Assembly (NCBI GenBank): GCA_016710015.1
Contig: JADJLR010000005.1
Span: 1 to 64,000 of the forward strand
Direction: 5' to 3'
From: Flavobacteriales bacterium
GTDB lineage: Bacteria; Bacteroidota; Bacteroidia; Flavobacteriales_F; PHOS-HE28
Length of the DNA: 64,000 nucleotides
Shown: in pieces, positions 1-9,554 of the stretch
Numbering within the stretch: position 1 is the first letter of the stretch
Layout: every line of letters begins with the position of its first letter
Program-made: the position numbers and the translations under genes
The notes under the pieces: generated by a model
Databases searched by the model: none
What the model was told of the DNA's origin: nothing
What the model saw: only the letters and a program-made list of their open reading frames with translations

Positions 1-123
1 GGCGCTCTTCCAGGTAGGTGCTGGTCCGGGAAGAAAGTGGCCTTGGTCCCGAAGGTATTGGAGGCCCCTTGCGGGTAGCGCCCACAGCCACGCCCCTACT
101 GCGGATGCCGAACTTTCGGCCGC

Positions 124-1399
124 ATGGAGTTGCTGATCCTCTTGTTGCTGATCCTGTTGAACGGGGTGTTCTCCATGAGTGAGATCGCGTTGGTGAGCGC
201 GCGCAAGAGCCGTTTGAGGGCGAGGCGCACCGGGGCGATGCCGGGCGAAGGCCGCACTGGAACTGGCCAACGACCCCAACCGCTTCTTGAGCACGGTGCA
301 GATCGGCATTACGCTGATCGGCATCCTGATGGGTATCTACAGCGGCGAGAACGTAACGACGAAGGTGGAGCTTCGGATCCAGCAAGTGCCTGCGCTGGCG
401 CCCTACGCGCACACGCTGGCCATTACAGTGGTGGTGGTGCTGATCACCTTTTTCTCCTTGGTGCTGGGCGAACTGGTGCCCAAGCGCATCGGCCTGAACA
501 TGCCCGAGCCGATCGCGAAACTGATGGCGCTGCCCATGCGGACGCTATCCATCATTGCGGCGCCCTTCATCTGGCTGCTCACGCGCACGATCGATGGCTT
601 GTTGCGGCTGTTCGGTTTTCGGCAACGGCCGGGCGGCGGCATTACCGAAGAGGAGATCCGGGCCATGGTGGAGCAGGGCACGGTGGGTGGCGCCGTGGCC
701 GAGATCGAGCACGCGATCGTGGAGCGGGTGTTCACCCTGGGCGATCGCAAGGTGAGCACCTTGATGACCTACCGGCGCGAGATGGTGGTGCTGCACGTAA
801 GCGACAATGCCGCGCAGGTGCGCGCCACGCTGTACGAGGCCATGCACAGCTATTACCCGGTGGTGGCCGAAGACCCGGACAAGGTGCTGGGCGTGGTGGG
901 CCTGAAGGAGTTGCTGCGGCACTTGGATGTCGCCGAACTGGACCTGTGGAAGCTGATGCAAGCACCGGTGTTCGTGCACGAGGACATGCCCGTGTACAAG
1001 GCCTTGGAACAGTTCAAGGAACATGGCCAAGGGCTTGCGCTAGTGTCCGACACGCGCGGCACCACCATCGGCCTGGTGACCCTGTCCGATATCCTGCAGG
1101 CCTTGGTGGGCGACGTGAGCGATTTCCGCCGCGATGAATACACCCTGATCCAGCGGGCCGATGGCTCGTGGTTGCTGGATGGCAACTACCCCCTGCCCGA
1201 CCTGCTGATGCGCTTGGACCGCGCACAGCTGGTGCGGGATGTGGAAGCGGACACCATTGCCGGGCTGATCCTGCAACAAGCCGAACACATCCCGGTGGTG
1301 GGGGAACGGGTCACTTGGATGGGATTTGAAATGGAGGTGGTGGACATGGACGGCGTCCGCATCGACAAGGTGATCATCCGCACTGCAGCGGACGCGTGA
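124..1399 (+). CDS. Hemolysin-family CNNM/CorC-like membrane protein with CBS domains (frameshifted)
   Basis: The product reads as a DUF21 plus CBS-pair plus CorC/HlyC-domain protein, a family of inner-membrane proteins linked to Mg2+/Co2+ or other ion transport. The first frame gives a hydrophobic start (MELLILLLLILLNGVFSMSE) up to about base 235. The rest continues in another frame from about base 245, beginning AKAALELANDPNRFLSTVQ and running through CBS sequence to a TGA at 1397-1399. Adding one G to the GGGG run near 230-236 and one C to the CCGGG near 240-244 restores the family text RTGGDARAKAALELANDP, so two homopolymer deletions explain the break. Total length would be about 425 residues, normal for the family. 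A sequencing or assembly error is as likely as a true pseudogene. The ATG at 124 is preceded closely by an AACTTTCG promoter-like box. Confidence 0.85.
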
Positions 1400-1460
1400 T
1401 CAAATACGTATGGCTGGCGCGTAGCCGCCGGTCGCGGTGCGGGTCCGCGCTGATCGCCGT

Positions 1461-1814
1461 TCAGACCTGTTCGCCTTGGAACGGCAACGCGGCTTTGCCT
1501 TTCTGATCATGCAACTTACCGAAGCGAGTGCGCAGCAGGTTCGCGAGGCTGGTCGCGGCGCCTTCCACGGCAGCATGGTTGTTGGCGGCCTTGTATGTAG
1601 CGGCCACGGGTTCCATGCCCTTGGGCCGGGCCTCCATGGTACATGTGTGGTCCTGCGCTCCGGTCTTCTCGGCGTTCACATCGCGCAGGTGTACTTCCAC
1701 GCGGCTGATCTGGTCGGCATGGTGCTTCAGGGTCTTCTCCACTACGCTGCGCACATGTTCGGCTAGGGCTTCGCCGCCCTCGATGTTCTTATCGGTATTG
1801 ATCTGGATATGCAT
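1461..1814 (-). CDS. hpf: Ribosome hibernation promoting factor (HPF/RaiA family)
   Basis: A 117-residue protein starting MHIQINTDKNIEGGEALAEH. It has the HPF/RaiA pattern: a beta strand with a short acidic loop, VEVHLRDVNAEK, then the helix AAVEGAATSLANLLRTRFGKL and a basic tail. Family members bind the 30S subunit between body and head in stationary phase and block translation. It is the short form, with no C-terminal dimerisation domain. An upstream in-frame ATG at 1943 exists, but the extra 43 residues are arginine/cysteine-rich and unlike the family, so I start at 1814. A TACCTTCA box (minus strand, 1819-1826) lies only 4 nt before this ATG, suggesting a leaderless transcript. Confidence 0.85.
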   Translation of the reverse strand: MHIQINTDKNIEGGEALAEHVRSVVEKTLKHHADQISRVEVHLRDVNAEKTGAQDHTCTMEARPKGMEPVAATYKAANNHAAVEGAATSLANLLRTRFGKLHDQKGKAALPFQGEQV

Positions 1815-2308
1815 ATCGTGAAGGTACGCATTTAGCGCTGTGCTGCCGAGGGACAGGTCTGGCCTTTTAGGGGTGGCTCGAAGCACCTCGATCCGGCAGC
1901 CCCCGCACCCGCAAGCTCGCCCCCGCTCCCGCATTTCTTCCAACCCTTCCGCGATCTGCGACCCATAGCAGCTGGGTCATTTGTGGCATGCCTCCCAACC
2001 GCTCCATCCAAACGTTCCGCGTGAAGTTTCAGACTTCAACCCACCGCAATGCCATTGGCCGAGGGCCTTAGTACCGAATGCGAAAAGCCTGCATGCGCTG
2101 AAGAGCCGAACAGGCCGATGACCTCCATGCCTGAAAACGCCTGATCGCACAAGCCGCCGAAACCTGAGCACGATCAACCTACGTTCTTTTCGATTTAATT
2201 AAGTTGCCGGTCAAACCACACCTACAGTTCCGGCAAAACGGACTGTGGCTGCCATTGGGGGTCCTCGGTCCTTTTCGTCCGCGCTGTGCGAATGAAACAG
2301 ACCCACTG
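1815..2308. other. Intergenic region, nothing recognised
   Basis: About 490 bases between the divergently oriented hibernation factor and the next secreted protein. It carries the probable hpf promoter box at 1819-1826. A 66-codon minus-strand reading frame (1977-2177) has no family resemblance and is probably chance. An AT-rich patch at 2190-2203 could hold the promoter of the gene at 2309 but shows no clear box. Confidence 0.4.
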
Positions 2309-3984
2309 ATGATGAAACCCACCGTGTGCTCCACCATTTGCTGCGTTGTACTGGCCACCGGGCTAAGCGCTCAGGATCTGGCCATCTCCAGCTCCGCTTC
2401 CACCGAATTGACCAAGACCTCGCGTGACGCGCGCTACGGGGGCACTTTTATCCAAGGCGACCAGGCCCGCGTGCTGTACGTATCGTCCACCAAGGCGGAT
2501 GGTGTGCAAGTAGAGGAGTACGCGCTCTCCATCGGCGCAGGCACGGCCGCCGTGCAGGACCAGTTCATCGGTGCCGGGGAAGCCGAAAAGCAATTGCCCT
2601 GGTTCATGCCGCAGTCCAAGGTGGAGGCCTTGTCCGACGGAAGCGGCAAATGGCTGAAGGCCGGGCGCGCATTTGGTGGGGGCATGAAGTTGTGGCGTGG
2701 GCACATGCAGAGGAACTATTTCCTTGGTGTGTACACCGGGATGGATTTCATCGAAGAAGAGAGCGTGAAGCCGAAGGCCGGAGATATCTGGCGGATCACA
2801 CCCGGCGGTTTCAAGAGCTTGAGCGACATCGATGCGATGGCCACCGACAACGGGTTCTACAACGACGTTCAGAAATTCGGTAACCCGTTATTGATGCCCG
2901 CCAACGCCACCATGCTGGCTGCCGGGGTGATCACGGAGAAGGTGAAGCTGAGCACGGATCAGGAGTTCGCGGCAAACCGGGTGGCAGTGCTGTCCATGAG
3001 TGGTTCGGACATAGAGAACATACCCTACGACATCTATCTACTTCCATACACGGCGCTGACCATCACTTCCGGCTTGGGCCAAGGTGGGGACCTGTGTTCG
3101 TTGTTCGCCCCACTCAATGGACCAACGACCATATCCTCATTGAAGCACCTCTTGTGGAAGGACAAGAAGGACCACTTCACCCTGATGCGCTTCAGCGACG
3201 ACCGCAAGCTGGTGGATTCGGTGTCCTTCCAAAGCAAGTTGATGATGGGCGACTTCGGTATCCTCAACGACGGTGGGTCCACCTATCTGATCGGCAAGGG
3301 CAACGCGAAACACGACGGCTGGTTCAGCGGCTTGCAGTACACCAAGATGACCGGCATGCAGGTGACCGCATCAAGGACGGCAAGGTCCTGTACAACACCT
3401 TCATCAGTGAAGAAGATATGGAGAGCAAACTGGTGGTGCCTGCCGGGGAGAAAGGAAAATTGGACTGGTACATCCCGAACAGTTATTTCCGGGAAGTGGT
3501 GGATATGCCGAACGGCGATGCCATCATCTTGGGATACTCTCCAGCACAAGCCTACGCGCTGCAGCTCTCACCCACGGGTGAATTGAAAGCCTTCCATTTC
3601 ATCAATATGATGGGCAAAAGGGGCGAGACCGGCGTGGTGAATTACCAATCCGTGGTACGCGGCGATGAGCTGATCCTTGTGGTGAACCAAAGTCCGATCG
3701 AGTTCTCTACGAATGCGAAGATCGAGACACATACGAGCAAGGGGTATTACGCAACGTTCACGACCACCACGGTGACGAAACTGAATGAGGTGTTCCTGCA
3801 AAGCCAAGTGGTCCGCATCAACTCGACCAATGGGAGCATGAGCAATGCGCTCCAGCTCGATGGCAAGGACTTCTACCCCATGGGTAGCTTCCCGGCCATG
3901 TTCACCCCGGATGCCATCTTTTTCACCGGCCGCGAGAAAGGACCGAAAGGCAAAGTGATCACGGTAGCACGGGTGGATCTCTGA
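2309..3984 (+). CDS. Secreted protein of unknown function (frameshifted)
   Basis: Starts MMKPTVCSTICCVVLATGLSAQ, a good signal peptide ending in the A-Q junction frequent in Bacteroidota exported proteins. The frame runs to about base 3365 (GLQYTKMTGMQVT) and then shifts. Continuing in another frame from about 3370 (IKDGKVLYNTFISEEDMESK) gives a smooth protein to the TGA at 3982-3984, so one base is missing near 3365-3372. Combined length is about 557 residues. The text is beta-rich with repeated strand-like segments (FGILNDGGSTYLIGKG; DGKDFYPMGSFP). I recognise no domain and no clear T9SS sorting domain (it ends KGKVITVARVDL). Upstream codons from 2204 are read-through rather than coding. 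An assembly indel or a recent pseudogene are both possible. Confidence 0.6.
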
Positions 3985-4131
3985 ACCCAGTTCGGTCTGT
4001 AGCTCGGGGCATCGGGTTCAAGGGCGGTGATGTTGGTCGCAGGCAAGGTCAGCGATCAGCGACACCGTGATCTTCCGAGGTGCCCGGATGTCCGCTTTCT
4101 TCCGCAGGTCGAATACCGATCTGCCTATCGC

Positions 4132-5349
4132 TCAGGGCAGCACCACGCGAGCGGCGGCTTCATGTCCGGCGCGGTCCCGCACCCGAAGCAGGTAGGCCCC
4201 TGCCTGCAACCCGTGCCGGGGCAGCACCGTGAACGCACCGCGCAGTGCGGCCTTGCGCACCGATGCGCCCTGGACCGTCAGCAGTTCCACCAGGTCCGGC
4301 ACCCATTCCAGCGTGCGGGAGTCGATGCGCAGGCCTTCGGGCAGCACGGCCACATGCAGCGCTCCTTTCTCATGCTCAGGCAGACTTGTTGGGATGGCAT
4401 CCACTCGCATCAACCCGACGTTGGTACCCACCCATACATTGCCCAGGTCATCCTCCGTCAGGCACTCCACCACATTGCCGGGAAGATCGCTGTTCAAGGT
4501 ATTGTAGTGTGACCATACACCGTTCTCTAGCAGTGACAGCCCGCCCCACTCGGTGCCCACCCACATGCGCCCTTGGGAATCCTCCAGCAGGGCCTGCACC
4601 GCATTGCTCAGCAGTCCCACGCTGTTCATGTCGTAAGTGGTCCAATCGGTGCCGTCGAACACGCCGATGCCAGAGGTGGTGCCCACCCATATGTCGCCGT
4701 TGGCGGCGAACGTGATGGCCTGCACCGCATTGCCCGGCGGCCCGTCCGGGCCTGCGGTAGTGGTGGTCCAGGTGTTGCCGTCATAATGGGTAAGGCCCCC
4801 GTCCGTACCGATCCAGGCATCGCCCACGGCGTCGAACGCGATGGTATGCACATCGTTGTTCGGGATGGTGTTGGGCGGCGGGAAGGCCGTGAACGTGCCC
4901 GCGGACCAGCGGTGCAGCCCGCCGTTGAACGCGCAGAACCACACGTTACCGGAAGGGTCCACTTCCATGTGGTGCATGCTGGAGTTGGGGAATCCGTTCT
5001 GCGGGGTGAAGTGGGTCCACGTTCCGTTCACCCACACGGTGGCCGCATGGTCGCCCCAATAGCTGATCCACAAACTGTCCGGCCCTTGCTTCCTGATCGT
5101 CCGGATGCGTTGGCCCAGCAACCGCATGCCCGTGGAATCGTAATGCGTGAATTCCTGCCCATCGAAATGGTCCATGTAATCCAAGGTGAAGCCCATCCAC
5201 ACACCGCCCTCCCCATCGGGCTCCAGCGTCCAGATCACATTGTTGGTGAGGTCCGAGTTCCAAGTCTGGAACAAGGTCCAATTCTGGGCAGAACCGCCAA
5301 CGACCAGCGTAACCAAGCAGAGGGTCAGTATGCGACGTAAAAGGTGCAT
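4132..5349 (-). CDS. T9SS-secreted propeller protein with two-component-regulator-type repeats
   Basis: A 405-residue protein with an N-terminal signal peptide (MHLLRRILTLCLVTLVVGGSAQ). At least six blades of the Reg_prop/two-component regulator propeller type follow, recognisable by the recurring GNVWFCAFNGGL, GDAWIGTDGGLTHYDG, GDIWVGTTSGIGVFDG, GRMWVGTEWGGLSLLENG and GNVWVGTNVGLMRVD. The last 80 residues (VLPEGLRIDSRTLEW to AARVVLP) look like a T9SS sorting domain with the terminal GAYLLRVRD strand. In hybrid two-component systems such propellers sense polysaccharides. Here no kinase follows, so the protein is probably a free extracellular binder. A TACCTTAG box (minus strand, 5356-5363) sits 6 nt upstream of the ATG. 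Confidence 0.85.
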   Translation of the reverse strand: MHLLRRILTLCLVTLVVGGSAQNWTLFQTWNSDLTNNVIWTLEPDGEGGVWMGFTLDYMDHFDGQEFTHYDSTGMRLLGQRIRTIRKQGPDSLWISYWGDHAATVWVNGTWTHFTPQNGFPNSSMHHMEVDPSGNVWFCAFNGGLHRWSAGTFTAFPPPNTIPNNDVHTIAFDAVGDAWIGTDGGLTHYDGNTWTTTTAGPDGPPGNAVQAITFAANGDIWVGTTSGIGVFDGTDWTTYDMNSVGLLSNAVQALLEDSQGRMWVGTEWGGLSLLENGVWSHYNTLNSDLPGNVVECLTEDDLGNVWVGTNVGLMRVDAIPTSLPEHEKGALHVAVLPEGLRIDSRTLEWVPDLVELLTVQGASVRKAALRGAFTVLPRHGLQAGAYLLRVRDRAGHEAAARVVLP

Positions 5350-5717
5350 CGAGCACTAAGGTAAACGTGCTTTCAAGAATATGTTCCGCTCGCAGCCCCA
5401 CGTCTCCTTGCCATGTATGGATCGCGAGCCCCCTATTTGGCGCGAGCGCAATGTCATTCAGTTTAGGAACCCATCGGGCAAAGATGGAGTTCTGGAAGGA
5501 CCCGCGGGAAGTGCCTCCTTGTCATTTCGAGCAGAAGCGTAGCGGCACTTCGCAGCACGCGTTGCGTGTGAGAAGTCGAGAAAGACAAGGAGGGGAGAAC
5601 ACCGGGGACGTCCAGCACAGACCTATTGTGATCGTGCAACCGTCTCCTAACATAATGACATTGCCCGGGCGCGGGGAACCAGCCTGACGGCGCTTAGCCT
5701 TTTCCGAGGAACCAGCG
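5350..5717. other. Intergenic region with a hairpin repeat
   Basis: About 370 bases between the propeller gene and the broken DUF4421 gene. It contains the probable propeller-gene promoter box at 5356-5363 and an inverted repeat at 5514-5593 (listed separately). Nothing else is recognisable. Confidence 0.5.
5514..5593. repeat. Inverted repeat, intergenic palindromic element
   Basis: The left arm CCTCCTTGTCATTTCGA at 5514-5530 pairs with the right arm TCGAGAAAGACAAGGAGG at 5576-5593 with few mismatches. The arms flank about 45 bases. The TTGTCATTTCGAG core is like a class of intergenic repeats I know from many Bacteroidota genomes. Whether it has sister copies here needs a genome search. It could also act as a transcription terminator, but no T-run follows either arm. 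Confidence 0.55.
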
Positions 5718-6727
5718 ATGCACCCGGAACGGAAAGAGATCCAACGTGCCTTGTACACGTTCATGCAACACCTCACACGCACGCGGATGCCCGCGCTGGA
5801 CGTGACCGGTCCGGGTTCAGGCTTTTTCGTCCTCGAACGTAAGCCGGGCCGCTCCTAGGCGGAAGACCAACTTGCCGAAGTGGGGGCCAGCTACCGCAGG
5901 CTCACCCTCAACATCGGGGTGCCCATGCCCTTCGTGAACACGGACAACGATAAACGGGGCCGCACCCGCTACGTGGATGCGCAGGCCAATTGGCACACGG
6001 CTTCGCAGTCGTCGAATATCTTCCTGCAGGTGTTCAAGAGCTATCACATCACCTCGCACGAGAGCTCCGCGCTGCAGTGGGAACAGCCTACGGCATTCCC
6101 CTATCGCGCCGATCTGCTGCAATACAACATCGGCATAAGCTCCTTGCGGATCATGGACCCGGGGCGCTTCAGTTATCGCGCCGTCTTCAACCAGGATGCG
6201 TGGCAGAAGCGATCGCAAGGCTCCTGGGTGGTTACCTCACCACCTACGTGGTGCATGCCGACTCCGGACTGGTGCCAGCGCGCATTACGGAGCAGTTCAC
6301 CGAACGTTCGGACCTGCGCAACGGCGTGTTCACGGACCTGGGCGTGCTGGGTGGCTATGCTTACACACTTGTGGTGCAGCAGCATTGGTTCGCCACACTG
6401 AGCGGGGCGATCGGTGGTGGGCCAGCAGCGCAGTTCCTACGCGCGGACCGCGGTACCGGAACCTTCCGAACGAACAGCATGGGCTTCGGTTGGCACGCGC
6501 AGTTGCGAGCGGCCATCGGCTACAACTCCCGCACCCACTATGTGGGCGTGGTCTTCAATCAGGAGAACATCGGTTACCCCATGGCACGGAACGACGGATT
6601 CGCATGGGACGTGGGCAACATCCGCTTGATCTTCGCCATGCACCTACAGCGCAAGGCACCGAAAATGGTGGAGAAGGGCGTTCGCTGGTTGGAGCAGGAA
6701 ACACCGCTCCCCGTGGCGCCGGATTGA
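5718..6727 (+). pseudogene. DUF4421 outer-membrane-type protein, reading frame broken
   Basis: Two frames together give a DUF4421 protein. Frame one from about 5880 reads GASYRRLTLNIGVPMPF and continues to FSYRAVFNQDAWQKRSQGSW at about 6230. The next frame continues LLGGYLTTYVVHADSGLVP to NIRLIFAMHLQRKAP and ends at 6725-6727. DUF4421 proteins are beta-barrel-like outer-membrane proteins of unknown function in Bacteroidota. Upstream of 5880 the frame meets a TAG at 5856-5858. Restoring one G to the G-run at 5882-5886 would instead join it to a stretch reading RRKTNLPKW, so the N-terminus is unclear. At least two indels are needed. The start given is the first plausible ATG (5718) and is uncertain. 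Confidence 0.6.
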
Positions 6728-6813
6728 TCGTGGTCTGCCCGGGACGTTCTCGGATACCAAACGATCCGCCGCCAATGCACCGTGATGGGGATCGCTCCGC
6801 CGATGGAGCCCAG

Positions 6814-8091
6814 CTATCCCGGAACGTGCATGATCCACCGCATTACCCAAAGGCTGATCACCGTGGAAAGCATGACGACCCCGAAGCCCAGGCCGACCCA
6901 TTTCCACAGGGACCTGCTTCCGAAGAAGACCACGATCAGGAACTTCATCACCGTATTGGAGAGGGTGGCCAACAACACAGCGGTCATCGCTGTCAACGCG
7001 CCGGTGTTGGGCGTCCCCTTGGCGATGGACAGGGTGATGGCATCCATGTCCGTAGCGCCGAAGAGCACACTGGCTCCGTAGAAACCGTATGCGCTCTGGT
7101 TCGTGGAGGCAAGATCCATGAGCCATAGCACGACCATGTATACCAGACCGAATTGAATGGCCGTACCGAAGTTCAAGGGGTTGTTCGTAGGCACCTCCAA
7201 CGCCACGGACTCGCCGTTCTTGCGGTGCATGAGGTATGCGATACCGATCGCGGACAGCGTGATGAAGATGACCGGCGCCACCATCAGGAGCGCAAGGTCC
7301 TTGTTCACCAACCAGATCTCCAAAAGGATGCGCGGGTACAGTACGGCCGTAGCCCCGATGATGCTGATCGCGGGTATGATCGACGATGCGGTGGACTGTA
7401 TTCGTGTGCGACGTGCCACACTGAGCGTAACGGCCGTGCTGGATACCAGACCCCCGATAATGCCCGCGAGCAGGATGCCTTTGCGCCCGCCGAACACCTT
7501 GGCCAGCAGGTAGCCGGCCAGGCTGATACCGGTTACGAGGATCACCATGACCCAGATCTCGTGCAGGTTCCAAACGCCGTTCGGGCCCATGGGCTCGGTA
7601 GGCAGGAAGGGCAATATCACCGCCGAGATGATCACGAACTGGATGAAGGCCCGGATGTCCAATGGGGTAAGCGTTGCGATGAAGCTGTGCAGCCTCATCT
7701 TCAGCGAGAGCAGCGCGGTGATCACCACTGTGACGATGGTCGCGAAAAGCACTTCGCCCTGGAACACCATGGCACCGATAGCGAAGGCAAGGATGCTCGA
7801 AAGCTCTGTGGTGATGCCAAAACTGCCAGGCTTGGCCGATATCACATAGGCCGCGATCACCAACGCCACCAAGCCGCTGAGGCCAGCCACGATGATCCAG
7901 TCGCCATAGGGCTGTGCGAGGTAGGTACAGAGGAAGCCGAACAAGGCGATCAAGGTGTAGCTGCGCACGCCTGCGAACTGCTCTCCCTTCTCCGGAGCAC
8001 GCTTGGCGAACTCCCGCTCCAAGCCGATGAAAAAGCCCAGCGCCAACGCGATCAATACCCGTTGGATCAAGACCATCAGCTCTTCGCTCAT
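6814..8091 (-). CDS. MgtC/SapB family membrane protein with DUF4010
   Basis: A 425-residue integral membrane protein. It begins MSEELMVLIQRVLIALALGFFIGLERE, the MgtC/SapB first helix with the GLERE motif, followed by RSYTLIALFGFL. The second half (from about residue 190, WVMVILVTGISLAGYL to GLVSSTAVTLSVARR) is the DUF4010 domain with the conserved GGLVSSTA stretch. Around ten to twelve membrane segments are visible. The role is unknown; MgtC relatives affect Mg2+ homeostasis. I chose the ATG at 8091 over the longer start at 8139 because the extra residues are polar and a GATCTTTG promoter-like box (minus, 8096-8103) sits 4 nt upstream of 8091. Confidence 0.85.
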   Translation of the reverse strand: MSEELMVLIQRVLIALALGFFIGLEREFAKRAPEKGEQFAGVRSYTLIALFGFLCTYLAQPYGDWIIVAGLSGLVALVIAAYVISAKPGSFGITTELSSILAFAIGAMVFQGEVLFATIVTVVITALLSLKMRLHSFIATLTPLDIRAFIQFVIISAVILPFLPTEPMGPNGVWNLHEIWVMVILVTGISLAGYLLAKVFGGRKGILLAGIIGGLVSSTAVTLSVARRTRIQSTASSIIPAISIIGATAVLYPRILLEIWLVNKDLALLMVAPVIFITLSAIGIAYLMHRKNGESVALEVPTNNPLNFGTAIQFGLVYMVVLWLMDLASTNQSAYGFYGASVLFGATDMDAITLSIAKGTPNTGALTAMTAVLLATLSNTVMKFLIVVFFGSRSLWKWVGLGFGVVMLSTVISLWVMRWIMHVPG

Positions 8092-8205
8092 GCGGCAAAG
8101 ATCGCTATACCCGTAGTGTCGGATGCTGCGGAAGATCATCCCTGATCACCCACCCGAGAGCTGGGCGGTAACGGACACTGGAGATCGCCCGCATCACGCC
8201 ATCCT

Positions 8206-8253
8206 ACGCCGCTTGATCCACTTGTACACTTCGAACCAGGCCACGGACGCAAG
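8206..8253 (-). pseudogene. 3-prime end scar of a P-type ATPase gene
   Basis: On the minus strand this reads LASVAWFEVYKWIKRR followed by RMA and a stop. It is identical in 47 of 48 bases to the end of the cation ATPase gene at 9573-9620. It starts just 4-5 bases after the cupin stop codon. It is therefore the leftover tail of a second, deleted ATPase copy or the product of a local duplication, and cannot encode a functional protein. Confidence 0.75.
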
Positions 8254-8258
8254 GTGGA

Positions 8259-8822
8259 CTATTCCGCAGCCAACGGCGGACCCACCACCTCCATGCCATG
8301 CGCACGGAACACACGGGCCACTTCCTCCTTGCTCGGGGGTACTGTCCACTGTGCGGTCTCCGCAAAGAAGCCTTCCATGTCGCCTGCCGGTTGGTAGGTC
8401 ACCAGCATGCGTGCATGTTCGGAGAGTTGGATGAAGGCGTGCGGTACACCGCGCGGCAGGAAGATGGTATCGCCGATGGCGGCCGGGAAACGCTCCTCTC
8501 CCACTTGGAAGCGGTAGTCGCCTTCCAGCACATGGAAGAACTCGTCCTGCTCCGGATGGATGTGCAGCGGTGGCCCACCGTTGGGGCTCTTACCGATCTG
8601 TTCGAACACGGCCATGCCACCATCGGTATCGGCGCTGCCGATCTTCAGGTCCAAGGTGTTCGCCGTGACACCCTTCATGGTGAAATGCGTGCCGTTACGC
8701 GTCTCGCCGGCACGGGTGTTGAAGCCCTTCTTGATGGACATGGTGATACGGCCTGTTGCTTGTGCGAGTGCGGCAAGAGCCGTGGAAGCGAATACGCTGA
8801 ATACGAATCGACGACGTTGCAT
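8259..8822 (-). CDS. Secreted cupin-domain protein
   Basis: A 187-residue protein starting MQRRRFVFSVFASTALAALAQA, a signal peptide with a twin-arginine-like RRRF start. A single cupin barrel follows, with motif 1 GGPPLHIHPEQDEFFHVLEG (metal-binding His, His, Glu) and motif 2 in IFLPRGVPHAFIQLSE. Such proteins bind a divalent metal and may be dioxygenases, isomerases or simple binding proteins. The substrate cannot be told. Start 8822 is preferred over 8858 because it places the arginines and hydrophobic core correctly. A TATCTTCA box (minus strand, 8841-8848) lies 18 nt upstream. Confidence 0.8.
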   Translation of the reverse strand: MQRRRFVFSVFASTALAALAQATGRITMSIKKGFNTRAGETRNGTHFTMKGVTANTLDLKIGSADTDGGMAVFEQIGKSPNGGPPLHIHPEQDEFFHVLEGDYRFQVGEERFPAAIGDTIFLPRGVPHAFIQLSEHARMLVTYQPAGDMEGFFAETAQWTVPPSKEEVARVFRAHGMEVVGPPLAAE

Positions 8823-8944
8823 GTTGAGTGGATCGGAATATGAAGATACACTGAGCAAGTCGCTTTACACGTACCCATTCCTCCAGTACTGCCCGAGCGA
8901 GCGCTGCTTCCTACCGACGACCTCCAGCACCTGAACCACGCCGA

Positions 8945-9400
8945 TCAGTGTTGTGGCCGCACCACGGCGAATACGATCAAACTGTACCCGACGGTGCCAG
9001 CGACCATGCGCACGAAGTGATAGTGCCACCATTCCGCACGAAGGACCTCCCAATCGGTCGGGGGTGCATCCGATGTCCAAGTATCCACAATGGCATTGAT
9101 GGGTTGGCACCCGAAGCGTGTGGCCAGACCCGCGACGATCATACAACCAGCAGCCACGAGGAGAAGCACCATTTGGCCCCGCCAAGCCCGTTGCAAGTAT
9201 GCGATGTAGAACGTGAGGAGAATGGCAAGGGATGCCAACGCCGGTACCAGAATATTCAGCCCAAGCACGGCGTTCTGGTGATGCTCTACGAAGGTGGTGT
9301 AGCTGAAGCCACGCGAGTCGAAACCTGCCCATACGGCGAACATGGTGCCTACCACGATACCACCTAGGACCAATTGGAAAAAGCGTGCAATGGAGAGCAT
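8945..9400 (-). CDS. DUF1772 (anthrone oxygenase-like) membrane protein
   Basis: A 151-residue protein with four predicted membrane segments: residues about 5-25, 45-70, 75-95 and 130-150. It has the DUF1772 signature of an RFGCQPINAIVDTW stretch followed by APPTDWEVLRAEWWHYHFVR. DUF1772 members include fungal anthrone oxygenases and many uncharacterised bacterial proteins. The bacterial function is unknown. It stands alone between the cupin and the ATPase on the same strand. Confidence 0.8.
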   Translation of the reverse strand: MLSIARFFQLVLGGIVVGTMFAVWAGFDSRGFSYTTFVEHHQNAVLGLNILVPALASLAILLTFYIAYLQRAWRGQMVLLLVAAGCMIVAGLATRFGCQPINAIVDTWTSDAPPTDWEVLRAEWWHYHFVRMVAGTVGYSLIVFAVVRPQH

Positions 9401-9554
9401 GATGGATGATGTTTATAGAAGAAAAGTACGCTTTCGTCCAGCCCGAACACCATTCGTTCACAACTTCATCGGCATCACCTATTCCTCCTGTACGGCGCAG
9501 CGTCTCGAAGCTGGCGAACTGCTTGCTGCACTACACCCCTATTCCACCATGTGT

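Noticed and set aside
1..123. Possible gene end on the left window edge
   Set aside because: Several open frames over 120 bases but none with recognisable family text.
1977..2177. 66-codon minus-strand frame between hpf and the secreted protein
   Set aside because: No family resemblance, arginine-rich composition of a chance frame in GC-rich DNA.
3360..3372. Programmed ribosomal frameshift in the gene at 2309
   Set aside because: No slippery heptamer or downstream structure stands out; a single missing base is simpler.
6644..8098. 484-codon minus-strand frame overlapping the MgtC-like gene
   Set aside because: Shadow frame of the MgtC/DUF4010 gene, rich in R, G, H without membrane pattern.
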